This document shows positions 24,891 through 36,368 of a DNA stretch of 64,000 nucleotides, piece after piece (position 1 is the first letter of the stretch; every line of letters starts with the position of its first letter). The notes under the pieces are model-generated. The model worked only from the letters and a program-made list of their open reading frames with translations. It was not told where the DNA came from and did no database searches. The DNA comes from Paramecium tetraurelia. Taxonomy: Eukaryota > Ciliophora > Oligohymenophorea > Peniculida > Parameciidae. Where the stretch lies: the NCBI RefSeq assembly GCF_000165425.1, contig NW_001799000.1, positions 594,972 to 658,971 on the forward strand, read 5' to 3'. The position numbers were made by a program, and so were the translations under genes.

Positions 24891-27043
24891 ATGAGTGAAA
24901 TATTATAGTAAGAGGATGAAATTTAATTAGATCAAGAAAACATAAGAGGATATCTAGATGATCAAATTCTAGGATAGATAGTTGAACAATATTAGCATTA
25001 AGGACTTACAAACTAAACAATAACATAATATACTTAGCTAGTATCAAGAGGTTGCTAATTAGTAAAAAATAAATAACTTATTTTTTAGTTGCATCCATTA
25101 TTACCGAAGCTACCAGACTAGAAAGGAGTAAAATTTATAAGTTAACAAGAATTACTCAATTTAGATAAAACTTTGTTGGGTCGACTTGAAAGTGATTAGA
25201 GGTTTAGAACATAAAGAGAGAAGATTATGCGTAACCATTCTCAATCCTATGTGCGAAAATTCAATCTGACTGATAAAAGTCAGTCTATGTTGAATGACAG
25301 CTGTTGCTTAAAAGAATAGATTGCGTTTTAATTGGATCATAATAAAACTTAATTAAGGTATTAGGAGGAGCAGTAGAAACAAAGTATATTGAGAACAACG
25401 TTCGCTAGATCTAGATCATATAATCAAAATAAATTACCAAAAATAAAAACTTATCCTGCCAAAATTGATGAGGAAGGATAAATTATGCCAGCCATTAAAG
25501 CTAAAGTTATACAAGTTCAGTAACCTGAAGAAGAGTTCACAATTCCTACCCACTATTTAGGTTGGATAGATGCGTTCTATGGAAAATGGAGACCTTAAAT
25601 GAGAGAAGGAGCTTCCTTGAATAATGTCTTAGGAAAACTATATTTATTTGGAGGAATAAGTAGCAAACCATTTAATGATGTCGTTATTTGGGATCATAAA
25701 GAGTGGTTCTAACCACAGATAATAGGAGAGAAGGCTCCATTTGGTCGAACCAATCATATTCACTGTGTTTTTAGAAGGAACATCTACATATTTGGAGGTG
25801 AGAAACCATATGATGGTTAATAGAAGATAAGGGAAAGTACTAATGATTTTAGAGTCTTTAATACAGGTAAATTGGTAGATATATGAAATAGAAAATAATG
25901 AGTTCAAAGCATTAAGGTTTGGAGGAGAATTAATTGAAGGGAGAAGGGGAGCATCAGGAGCTATTGTAGGAAAGCATATTATTATCCATGCGGGTATCAA
26001 CACTAAAGGAAGATATTTAAGTGATTTATATCACTATGATATTTTGAACAATAAAATGTTTTTAAGTTAGGTTGAGTAGAATGACTTTTTTACTAATGGA
26101 ATTGCTTTTCATACACTCATCTCTGTCTTTAGTAGTTAAAGAAATATCCAAATTTATAAAAACTACATGGACCCAGAGGAAATGAAGGAAATCAAATATA
26201 AAGTAGAGGGAGTATACTTGTTTGGAGGAGAATCTAAAATAGGAACACTGTATTCTGGCTTATACATGCTGAATCCTTGTACTCGTCCAATGTAATGGTC
26301 TTTGGTGTCTGGCAAAGGATAATTACCAAGTAAATATTAATTGAAATTAGCACTAAGTTAGTAGATATAAACATTCTGCTTCATATTGTGATAGGTAGGG
26401 AATTATTATTATTTATGGTGGCATAAGCGAATCATCTACTTTCTTGAATGATTGTCACATTTTCAAAATTGAAACTCAATCTTGGAGCAAAGTCGATTTA
26501 GACCTCAAAGAAGGAAGAGCAGGTCATTCTGCTGTTGTGGATGATCATAAACTTATTATTTTCGGAGGCTATAACGAAACTGGATTTCTTAGTGCAGACT
26601 TTTAGATTCTAGAAATCGATTCCATGATTGCCTATCGAAATAGAAGATAAGCCAATATAGTTAATCATCCTTCAACAGATCCCTTATAATCATAGACAAC
26701 GAATCAGAATGTCAAAACAAAGCACTAAATTTACACTGACAGAATGAGTAAAATTAGAGAGTAGGTTGCTAGTCTTTCTTATAATATTAAATCTTTCATA
26801 CCTAAACCTATCATCAAATAAATATCTGCCAAGAATCTCAACAAAATTAATAAAGAATAAATGCTATTTTCTTAAAGGTTGAATGAAGAGACTTCTGAAT
26901 TAATCAAGGATTTTGATTACGTAGAAGAAAGCAAAGATGAAATGAAGGCCTCTGCTAAGTTGGATGGCTCTCCACATTCAAATAAAAAACTTACTGATAG
27001 GCGCTCAATTTCAACTAGAAATACATAACCATTTTCCCATTGA
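24891..27043 (+). CDS. Kelch-repeat protein with long N-terminal extension
   Basis: About 690 aa. Residues 1-200 are polar and Q-rich with basic helices. Then at least five kelch blades appear, each with the GG hallmark: GKLYLFGGISSKPFND, RRNIYIFGGEKPYDGQQ, GKHIIIHAGINTKGRYLSDL, YLFGGESKIGTLYSG, then IIIIYGGISESSTFLNDC and KLIIFGGYNETGFLS. Kelch propellers bind other proteins. A clear 25-nt intron lies near 25865-25889. The junction near 26330-26400 is ambiguous: RYKHSASYCDR fits a kelch blade but sits one base out of frame from the preceding exon. The C-terminal 130 residues are helical and polar. It shares a 16-bp divergent gap with the exportin-like gene. Confidence 0.8.
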
Positions 27044-27092
27044 CTAGTATTAATTTATATGTTTAATCAATATTTTATATTTAAATTTGAAA

Positions 27093-29057
27093 ATGACTGC
27101 CTAGTGGAATCCCTATTTCATACCAAAAGAAAATTATCAATAGTTGAATGTAAAGCATACAACCAAATTAGAATATTTCCTTTGTAAGATTTGATTAGAA
27201 TTCCTAATTGCCTCAAAATCCAAAATCAATACTATTGCATAATAAAATTTAGATTCAAGTATTTTTGATCCTCATACTAGACAAATCCGAAACCCGAAGA
27301 AATAAAATATAAAAGAAATAAAAAGCAATCCAGTTGTATTCCATTTTAAATAAACATTCCCTAACAAACTTCTAATTCAACTTTAACAAAAATTGCTTAG
27401 CCAAGCCTAATACCAACCTTAAATAAGCCAAAGCCGAATGAGGATAATAATTTAAAAGATTCAGCCGTATGGGAAAGAAAAGACTACTAAAATCAGCAAG
27501 TTACTTTTGAATCATTTCTCAATTAATAAAATCTCTCAAGAAACAATTCCATTGATAGCAATAGCAAAACCTAGTTCAAAAAAAACCATAGATAATATAG
27601 TCATGTTGTTTAAGGTAATTCAGGAACATATTTTATGATTTCTAATATACCTTAAAATAAAAACACTAATAGCAATACTTCTAATTCTTACTATTCTAAC
27701 TATAATAAGTAAATCAGAATATTTATATCTCTAGTTGCAATTCTCAGAGGGAAGAAAAAAAGGTAGAAAAATTAAATGTCCCCAAATTTTTAATTTAAGA
27801 CAATTCCTCTAATTAATTAAGTGAAAGAACGATCAAAAAATAAAGTCCTAATAACAATTTATTGAAGCATAAAAAAAATACTCGATGCATTTCTATGGGA
27901 GAATAAAAGAATTTGGGACTCACTCTAGAATGTGATGAATCCAGCATTACTATTTTGAGTGATAATGCTAATTCAACTTAATCAAAAAATATCTAACTAA
28001 ATTAAACATTTCTCTAAAATGAAAACGGCAAGGATTCATAAATTGGTGGATTTTCTGCTGAAACTTTACAAGCACTTATGTTATAAGAAATTGAACATTT
28101 TCCAAATCCTGATTATATGGTTTCTATCCAAACTCAATTAAGTCCAAAAGTCAGGGCAATTTTAATGGATTGGATGATTGATGTTTGTTCTGTCTACAAT
28201 ATGAAAAGAGATACTTATTATTTGGCAGTAGCATATGTTGATAGCTATTTATCGAAAAAATCTATCCCAAAAGTAGAATTGTAACTATTGGGGACAGCCT
28301 CGATGCTAATTGCATCTAAAATGGAAGTATTTTAATTTATTATATTTGAGGAAGTAGAGGCAAAACATGTCAGTGAGTTTGAAAAAGCAGCCAATCATGG
28401 GTATACCATAGATTAAATTTATGATATGGAGATAGAAGTTTGTACAGTCCTCTAATGGCATTTGAATCTCCCTACAATCAATCTTTGGATTGAATTCTAC
28501 ACCAATTAATGGGATAATTTTATCACAGATATTCAAAAGAAATTCAGAGCTAATAACACGACATCTTATAAATGTAAATCATTTTCTTATTGTAAGTAAT
28601 GTTAAAATTGCAGGCATATATTGATTGTTGCTATTTAGATATATCAACATTGAATTATAAACCAAGAACTTTGGTAGCATCATTTATGTATTTAATATTG
28701 GCTATTGAATATTAACAATTTACTAAAGAATAAATATTTTATGAAATTCCTAAGACTCGCAAATTTATCCTAGTTGATTGTAATCCTTTAATTAATTCAT
28801 AGCTTAGAAATCGTTCAATAAGTTATTTACTGAATTTGTTTAATATAGTTTTGGTTTTAATCTAGTAGATCTAATAGATGTTATCAAATATGCAGCAAAA
28901 TTTATAATGCTTGACTTTAAATTTAGTGATACGATCCAGGATAAAATTATAGAAGTATATATATTTATAACTTATATAGAGACATGAAGACTTACTTATA
29001 TACTAAAAATATAATTAATCAGGACTTTTGTACGTTGAAAATAAACTTCAAAAGTGA
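27093..29057 (+). CDS. Cyclin (A/B/E-like, N-terminal cyclin box)
   Basis: The C-terminal half has a cyclin box: LSPKVRAILMDWMIDVCSVY (the MRxxLxDW-type signature), MKRDTYYLAVAYVDSYLSKK, LQLLGTASMLIASKMEEVEA and YDMEIEVCTVLQWHLNLPT. A second fold starts at AYIDCCYLDISTLNYKPRTL. Cyclins activate Cdk partners at given cell-cycle stages. The N-terminal 300 residues are disordered, rich in N, S and K, and may hold regulatory sites; no clear RxxL destruction box was confirmed. Introns of 22, 22, 26, 24, 40, 27 and 25 nt were placed. TGA 29055-29057. About 590 aa, long for a cyclin because of the N-terminal extension. Ciliate genomes carry many such cyclins. Confidence 0.82.
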
Positions 29058-29201
29058 AATATGTTGAATTATTTTTTTTACTTTTTAACAATTTACATTG
29101 TGTCTAATCTAATCTTGACTTTTATGAATATAAACAGAATATTGGAATATTTAGAAATATTTTGAATAAATAATAATATAATATTCTTATAATCCTTTTA
29201 G

Positions 29202-30218
29202 ATGAACCAAAATGATGCAAATTTGGGCTTGTTATCCAACAAATCCAAAGCTAAATATAAAGAACCAAAATAGAACAACGAGGATTTTGAAATTCAGGAT
29301 TATGGAGATGAATAAGAATATGTCTCTTTTGATGATGCTAGTAAGCTTGATGAATTAATTCTTAGAGGTACAACATGCCGAAGTTATTCAACCAAAATAA
29401 ATTGAATAACCAATTTCACCTCCTTAAAATAACATATAAAGCAAGTCGGATCTTTAAAATAATTAGAATTAATAATAGGCTTAACAACAGAACTAATTCC
29501 CAGCTCAATCGTAAATTCAGTACCCTTAGTTTTAATAACAACAACAAGTTCCAATCAACATATACCCAGTATTTCGAATTTACATAATATAGAATTAATA
29601 CAGTTAGTATCAATATGCTCCATATCAAAATTAATAATATTCTTAGCCTTAGAACTAAAATTAGAACCCTGTCTCTAATGTATTACAATAAACATCAATG
29701 CTCATTGATAAGAGTATCAATCAAAGAAAGTAATTATTATGTCAACAAAAAGATAAACTTATTCAACTTGCATTCATTGTAAAACTCCCTAGATGATATA
29801 AGATGAAAAATAACCATTTATGTGCTTTAAATGTTAATAAGTAAATAAGCCTAATTTTGGTTATTTTCAATGTGGCTCCTGTAAAATTACAGTCATGTAC
29901 CAATGCGGATGTATTAAAAACAAATTTAATTTAGTATCCAATTTGATCAGATGCACAAAATGCCAGACTATGAATTATGTTTAACAATCTAACCTTCCAA
30001 ATACATTATAACAATATCAATAATAACAATTATAATAGCAGAACTTGCCCTAATAACAACAATAGCAAATTAATATTTCAAATTCTTAATCATTCTAATT
30101 CTAAAATTAATGCACAAATTAATAAAATCTATATGATTATTCATAATACTAGCAGATGAATAAAGAATCAAAATCTGTTTGCAGAAACTAAGTTGATCCA
30201 ATGTATTAGGAAAAATGA
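29202..30218 (+). CDS. Q-rich protein with a cluster of CxxC zinc-binding motifs
   Basis: N-terminal acidic segment (EDFEIQDYGDEQEYVSFDD), then an extended glutamine-, asparagine- and tyrosine-rich region encoded by mixed TAA, TAG and CAA. This is followed by a compact zinc region with CIHCKTP, FMCFKCQQV, FQCGSCKITVMYQCGC and IRCTKCQTMNYV. The spacing resembles the LSD1-type plant zinc finger (CxxCxxxL...CxxC) seen in LSD1/LOL regulators, present here in tandem. A second Q-rich tail follows. Introns of about 25, 24 and 23 nt. About 310 aa. The Q-rich flanks suggest protein-protein association or condensate formation. Function not established. Confidence 0.72.
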
Positions 30219-30254
30219 TATAAATTACATATTATAAAACATTATTTATAGTTT

Positions 30255-31304
30255 ATGATAAACTAGGATTTTGACATCGAAAGTCTGTCTTAAAATCTGG
30301 GAGGCATTTCTAATGACAATTAATAACTCATTAAGGATGTGTAAAATATTCTGAGGAATGAAATTGTGGATGAAGACGGGCTGGTAAAATTGTGCTAATA
30401 AGGATTCACGAATTAAACTAGTAGGTTGAGAGGAATAATTTGGAGATTATTGTTGGGGTAAAAAATTTATGTTTTGAAGGTATTTCCCTCTAAATAGAAA
30501 GTATTGGACTTAGGTGATCATTAAGAATAGAGATAATTACAACAATATTAAAATAGAAAACATCAAGAAAGCACCGCCTCAAAAAAAGAATGACCATCCT
30601 CTATCTAGAAATACAGATTCTGATTGGAATAATCATTTTTAAGATTAATAATTATGGTCTAAAATCTAGAAGGATGTCATTAGAACAAGAGTGAAGGAAT
30701 TGGGAAAAGAGGAATTTAGAGAGATGTTAAATAGGATTTTATTTTTGTGTTGTAAATTAAATAAAATGGATTATGTCTAAGGAATGAATGAATTTGCTGC
30801 ATTAATGTAATGCTAAATAGATTTAGTCTGTATATGTGTATGAGTGATCCGAATGAGAAATTGCAGAATGAGAGTGATGCATTCTATTGTTTTATGATAT
30901 TGATGACAAGTTTGAAGAACAACTTTTAGCTTTAAAAGGAAAAAGTTAGGGCATTTTAGGATTTATTAAAAAAAGTAGATTGGAAATTGCATGATCATTT
31001 AGTAAACTAAAAGATGGATTTTTCTATCCTGTATGTAAAATGGTTTATGATTTTGTTCGCTTAAGATTTCCACATAGATGATTCCTTACGCATTTGGGAC
31101 TGTTTATTTTGCTAAAAAAACAATAGAGAGGAATTTTTATACTATTTAGCTATCTCCTTCTTGATTTAATTGAGAGAGGACTTGATCGTAGGTGATTTTG
31201 GATAAATTTTGTTGATTTTACAAAATCTGGAGAAATAAGATATAAATTTGAGTGAAGTGATCTAAAGAGCACATCTCTTGTAGAAAGAGCAAAAAAAATG
31301 TTGA
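30255..31304 (+). CDS. TBC-domain Rab GTPase-activating protein
   Basis: TBC proteins switch off Rab GTPases with Arg and Gln fingers. Visible motifs are SRLRGIIWRLLLG (start of TBC), VIRTRVKELGKEEFREMLNR, YVQGMNEFAALM (the Gln-finger YxQ motif, Q present), ESDAFYCFMILM, and ILYVKWFMILFAQDFHIDDS followed by LRIWDCLF. The first finger, normally IxxDxxR, falls at QKDVIRTR: Arg is kept, but the Asp lies earlier than usual. Introns of 34 and 20 nt. About 330 aa, a minimal TBC protein with a short C-terminal helix. It is convergent with the LRR gene, with 40 bp between stops. Endosomal or contractile-vacuole traffic is a guess from the family. Confidence 0.85.
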
Positions 31305-31344
31305 TGGTAAAGCAAAACTTAAATATATTTTAAATAAATTATAA

Positions 31345-32526
31345 TCATGATTAACTAAAAGAAAAGTCCATTTATTCCTTCTTAAAGTGGAAATTGTTCT
31401 ACTATATCATTGAATGCTATAATAAATCATCCTTATCAACCCCCTTTAAATTTGGGAATATTTTAAAAAGCACTCTTTTATAATCCTTAGTCTAAGCACA
31501 TTAATTTTGATGACAATTAATGAATTCTAATGATTTATTAATGTGCAACAACTGTTGTAAAGAGTTTATGCAATTTTAACTTATATTTAAGATCTTTAAC
31601 TATTTTGTATTGCTTAATAAAGAAATTTAGTTGTTTTGGGCATAGAGCTCAATTAAATTTGGTGGCAATCCATCCAAAGATTTTAAATTATTTCCAACTA
31701 CTGATAATACATTTAGCGATGTCAGTTCTTCTAAATTTAGCTCCTTTATCATTAAGGAATTGATGCTCAAAAATTATAAGTTCTTAAATATCATGGTTAC
31801 TTCTCGTATTTCTGAACATCTATCATTAAATATAACTGATTAGACATTAAATATCACTCTATTTAAACTATGGAATACTAATTGAAAGTCTGAAACTGAA
31901 AAAGTGCTTACTCCATTTAAAGTGATCTCCGAGTCATTTTATTATAGTTATTTAGTTAATTCCTTAATTTATAAAATGTGTGGCTTCTTTAATTGATGCT
32001 GCTGCTTCTACTTCGTTATATATTCAAATAATCATACATACTCTATCTCATTTTCTATATGAGTTATTTTCTCCAGAATCTTTTTTTATGCTTCTTATAA
32101 ATTCTCAATTCTCCTTCTTGGACTTTTGGAAATCTTGGATGGTATACAACTTTGCTGAGTCTTAATTAATTTTGTTGTGTCATTGTATGATACTCTTATT
32201 TCTTACTTGACTTTGTTGTCATTCAAGATTAGATCATTAATAGAATCAGCCACAGAATTCACACAAGTTGATAATTGTGGATCCTATTAATGAAGATTAC
32301 CAATGATTTAAAAGAAGTCATCATATGTTAATCTAATTTTCTTATATTTATAAACTTCTTCAATAACTTCTTCTAATGAAAATAATTCATCTTCAGGATT
32401 AATTTATTCCGTAAGAATCGCATCTTTCAAAGAACTGATCAAATCTGAGATGTCCAGCACACTTTCCTTCAAAAAGAATTTCTTTATGTGGATCAACCAA
32501 TTCAACTTAGATGAAAATATCTCCAT
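31345..32526 (-). CDS. Leucine-rich-repeat protein (SDS22-like repeats)
   Basis: The C-terminal part has consecutive LRRs: LNLEELTSLNVLSVVGNNL, KSLDGLPPNLIELYAQNNQI and LLSNTKQLKILNISQNCI. An LRR cap follows, NQCAQTKDYKRVLFKIFPNL, as in SDS22-like and ciliary LRR proteins. The N-terminal 190 residues are helical and charged, with MEIFSSKLNWLIHIKKFF and a basic SPRRRIENLQEAQKKILEKI coil. One 30-nt intron contains an in-frame TGA. About 380 aa. Ciliates use such proteins in cilia and cortex, but this is inference. The stop at 31345 is 40 bp from the TBC gene stop. Confidence 0.8.
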
Positions 32527-32622
32527 AAAATGTTTGATAAATTAAATATTAGTATATGAGTATAGCCTAATAAAACTTCTTTAATTTGCACTTTATTTAT
32601 TTTAATAAGATTAAATAATTTA

Positions 32623-34415
32623 ATGCTTGTTTTGTTTTTATTAATTTCGATCAATACAACTCTAGGGGAGCTTTTAATCAAAGAAAATCAAGAATCTACA
32701 GAATCTTTCAAAATCCATTTTGGCGAACCAAAGATAGTACTAAATATCCCTGAAGCTGAGGATGCTGTTTTGGAAAGTTTTGAAAAATTGAGTTTTTGTG
32801 AAGTAAAATAATAAACTGTTTAAACACAAACCTAATAATTTACCATACTTAAGTCTGATGAATTTAAAGAGTATATTGATAAAATGATTGATTAATAGTT
32901 ATGAATTCGAGAATGATACTCCATTAAATTTTAGATAGTTCATTGGGATGGTGCATGTTAATGATGGAATGATTGCCATTACTTCTGATTCGGTAGCATA
33001 CTTATTGAAATTCAATTATGATAAAGTAATGAATCAACATGGTTTCGCGACGTATGGAAATGGCGGTGACTTTGCAGGTGTTATTTGGAAGGCAAATTTA
33101 TAGGAGATTCTCTAATCTGCTGAAGCAAAATAAGAATTGCCTTAGCTAGTTTATTCAAAAACAAGGAATCTTGCTTTCATTTTGTTCACTGACACTGCTC
33201 ATTATTTTAATGTTTCGGAAATGGAAACTAATTAAAATTAGCTTTCTATATATCAAGTTTCCACTTTTATAAGAAGAGAAGAAAGAGGACTAACAAAAGA
33301 AGTGGAAGGACATCTATTTTCAGCAGTAGGAAAGGCAGGCTTAGATATCTATAGAATTCTAGAGGAATTAGTTGAATATCGAACAACTATCACTTTCAAA
33401 GATTTAGGTTTATTTAATCATGAATTGGAGTTAGCAGACTTTGCTGTCATATAAGTTGAAGAGAGAAAATATTAATTGTATTTGCTAGATGCAAAATTAG
33501 GTTTAGTTTTGGCCTATATGACTATCAATTAAGATAAAATAACTTTTGAAAGAGTGATTGATGTTGAACCAATACCAAATGGCATAGCAGTTGATACAAA
33601 AAATGGAAAAAATGTATTCGCTGCTTTTGAGGATAACGGGATTCACTTTTATATTGAGTATTTTGTGAGCTTTACAGATAAAAGCTATTCTATTATCACA
33701 AAAAGATATAGTAATTATAGAATATTAGATGTTGATGCAACAGATGAATTTGCAATTATAAGTGGTGTCAACAATCACTAAATAGTATTTTAAAACGGTT
33801 ATGATTTTATCGCTCCTCACAAAGAGTTTATAAGATTTTCTTAAATAGGCATGAGAGATTTTGAATTTTTTAAATATTCTTATTCATAAGATGAACTCAA
33901 AAATGCTGCCAAATCTGATGAATACTAATATGATGATTTCTTTTTTGGAGTTACTGCCACAAATGCATTTTTAACCAAATTTAAGTTTGTTCCTGCTAGA
34001 GTAGTATGTTTCACTGATAATAGTAATTATCTCTTAATATTTGTAGAATAACTATAAAATGCAAAGTAATTTTATAGATTACAATTTAATCAATCATATG
34101 TTACAAATAATATAGTAGCATAAGATAAAGTAATTAGAACAACGAAACACTTTTCAGTCGAAGTCGTAACAACATTTTTATTTGAATAGCAGATTAACTT
34201 TATTTATTTAATTCTAATAATTTTAGGATTCGTGTCATTTTTCTCTGGTATTCATACATGATTATTATTTATTAGTAAGTGCAATTTGTTATAAATTTTA
34301 ATAATTTAGGAAGGAGGAAATAAGACTAGATACCGAAATAGAAAATCAGTAAAAATCGAATGAATCTCATAATCAAATTAAATTTGACGAAAGCCAAGTT
34401 ATTTAAGCTCCGTGA
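32623..34415 (+). CDS. Secreted/type I membrane protein, tandem paralogue A
   Basis: About 580 aa. MLVLFLLISINTTLG is a signal peptide. The ectodomain has WD/YWTD-like strand patterns: TPLNFRQFIGMVHVNDGMIA, GIAVDTKNGKNVFAAFED and FFFGVTATNAFLTKFKF. Near the end QINFIYLILIILGFVSFFS is a transmembrane helix, followed by a basic and acidic cytosolic tail EEIRLDTEIENQQ. Introns of about 28 nt lie near 32868-32895 and 34232-34259. Its neighbour at 34511 has the same architecture and shared motifs, so the pair arose by tandem duplication. I do not recognise the family. A surface beta-propeller receptor or adhesion protein is a reasonable guess. Confidence 0.75.
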
Positions 34416-34510
34416 TATTGAGAAAGATCCAATTTTATTTTATCTTTTAATAAAAAGTACAAATAAAGACACTATCTTTTTTCTAATTTTCATTATATAA
34501 TGATAAAATA

Positions 34511-36317
34511 ATGATTTTATTTCTAATTTTAGTTAAGTTCATAGAAGGAATTATTATTAAGGAAGTGACTGATAAAAACTAAACAAAGAAATTTCATTTG
34601 GACAGAGCAACAACAATAATCACAATGTCTGGAGCAGCAGATTCTATTTTAATTGGAAATCAAAACGATAGCTACTGTTGGTCTCAACAACCAGCTGTCA
34701 AAACTGAGACAAAAACAATGAATATTATTACAGAGAAAGATCTGACTGATTATGTGTATTAAGAAGAAACTCCATTAAATTTTGGACAATTTATTTCAAT
34801 GGTCCATGTAAGGGATGGTTTTATAGCTATTACTTCAAATGCCAAGATTTATCATTTGAAATTTAACTACAATTACATCCATGATATATTCAGCTTCCCA
34901 GAATATGGAAATCCTTATGAATTTGCAGGATTTCGATGGAAGGTAGATTTATAGGCTTATGCTCCAACTACAGAAGACAAAGAAGAAATCCCTCAAATTC
35001 TATATCTAAAGACGAACAATTTAGTGCTAGTGTTATATCCAAATAGTGCACAGTTTTTTAGTATGTATGAAATGGATGCAAATTCAAAACACTTAATTTT
35101 GTATACTGCTTCATCTTGGAAGTAGAGAAAAGAGAGAGGACTTACCAAAGAATATTTTGGCTATGTTTATAGTAGTGTAGGGAGAGAGGGAATTGATGTT
35201 TATAGAGTATCATCGTATGATGTTAGATTTGAATTGACAATCGATTTGATAAGACTATTTCCAGATTTTACAAAATTGTCAGATTTCATTGTAATTAAGA
35301 AAGATCATGATGAATTCCATATGTTCATGTTAGATGTTGTGATTGGACTAATTGAGTTGGCAATAGAGATTGATGATGGTGAATTCAAATACAAAGTGAG
35401 ACCTGAAATACCAAGAAAGGAAGGAGGCATTGCAGTTGACACAAAGAATGGTAGAAATGTGTTTGTTGTTTATAAGGAGTTATTTCGATACTCAATAATT
35501 GAATATTTGTATGACAAGAACATAGAAGGATATGAAATTGTGAATTAGCATATATCTTACTAAAAGGTTGTTGGTTTGAAAGTGACAGATGAGTTTGTTT
35601 TAATTCAAGGTTTGATCCATCATTAATTAATTTTCGCTAACTCTTTTAAATTAGTTAATCCAGATACTGAGCCAACTATCTACACTTTGTTTGGTGTACG
35701 TAATTTCATGTTTTTCGATTCAAATATAACAGATTATCCTTTGTTAAAGAAATTCAATATAACTGGGTTCCAATACGATGATTTCTTTTTTGGTGTAACT
35801 GGCTCAGGAGCATTTTTAGTTCGATTTAATTTTACACCTGCTGGAGTCAAGTGTTATAGTAACAATGGTAAAATTGTGATCAATAATATTTAATAGAAAC
35901 TTAAATTTTAACTTAACAAAGTTATTTAGTAAAATATAATGTTACTTAATTTATGGATGGAGAAGTCAATAGAGACTTAGTTATAAGACATAGTTTTTAT
36001 TTAAATGTTCAACTCTCTTACCCAGAACCTATATTAGAGGACGAGTTAATTAAAACCTTAATTCTCGTTTTTGTTTTGCTATTAGGTAAATAATTTTGAG
36101 AATTTAAGTTTGTTTATTGGCTTTAGGATGTGTAGAGAAAGTCAGATAGAAGCATGAGAATGAGAAGTTTTAGAGTCAACCTAAATCTGTAGAGATGATG
36201 ATCCAGTAAAACCCTTTCTCAAAAATAAATCAGAAGCTAATGAGTGAAGATTATAAATCAAAGTAAGAAAAAAAAAAAGACAAAAAAAAGTCGCATCTGT
36301 AATCATAATTGATTTGA
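34511..36317 (+). CDS. Secreted/type I membrane protein, tandem paralogue B
   Basis: About 580 aa. It opens MILFLILVKFIEG (signal peptide) and shares with its left neighbour TPLNFGQFISMVHVRDGFIA, FAGFRWKVDL, GGIAVDTKNGRNVFVVYKE and FFFGVTGSGAFLVRFNFTP. A transmembrane helix LIKTLILVFVLLLGC precedes a strongly basic tail (KKKDKKKSHLQ) rather than the mixed tail of paralogue A. One long intron of about 43 nt near 36085-36127 and a less certain one near 35920 were needed. The ectodomain is conserved while the cytosolic tails diverged, suggesting different intracellular partners. No database family recalled. Confidence 0.75.
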
Positions 36318-36368
36318 AATGTTTATAATTTAATTAATAAATCTATATTAATTATTTTAACATATATA

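Noticed and set aside
31347-31523. Plus-strand 58-codon ORF starting MINQKKSPFIPSQSG
   Set aside because: It is antisense to the C-terminal LRR cap of the minus-strand gene (NQCAQTKDYKRVLFKIFPNL), which is clearly conserved, so the plus ORF is a shadow.
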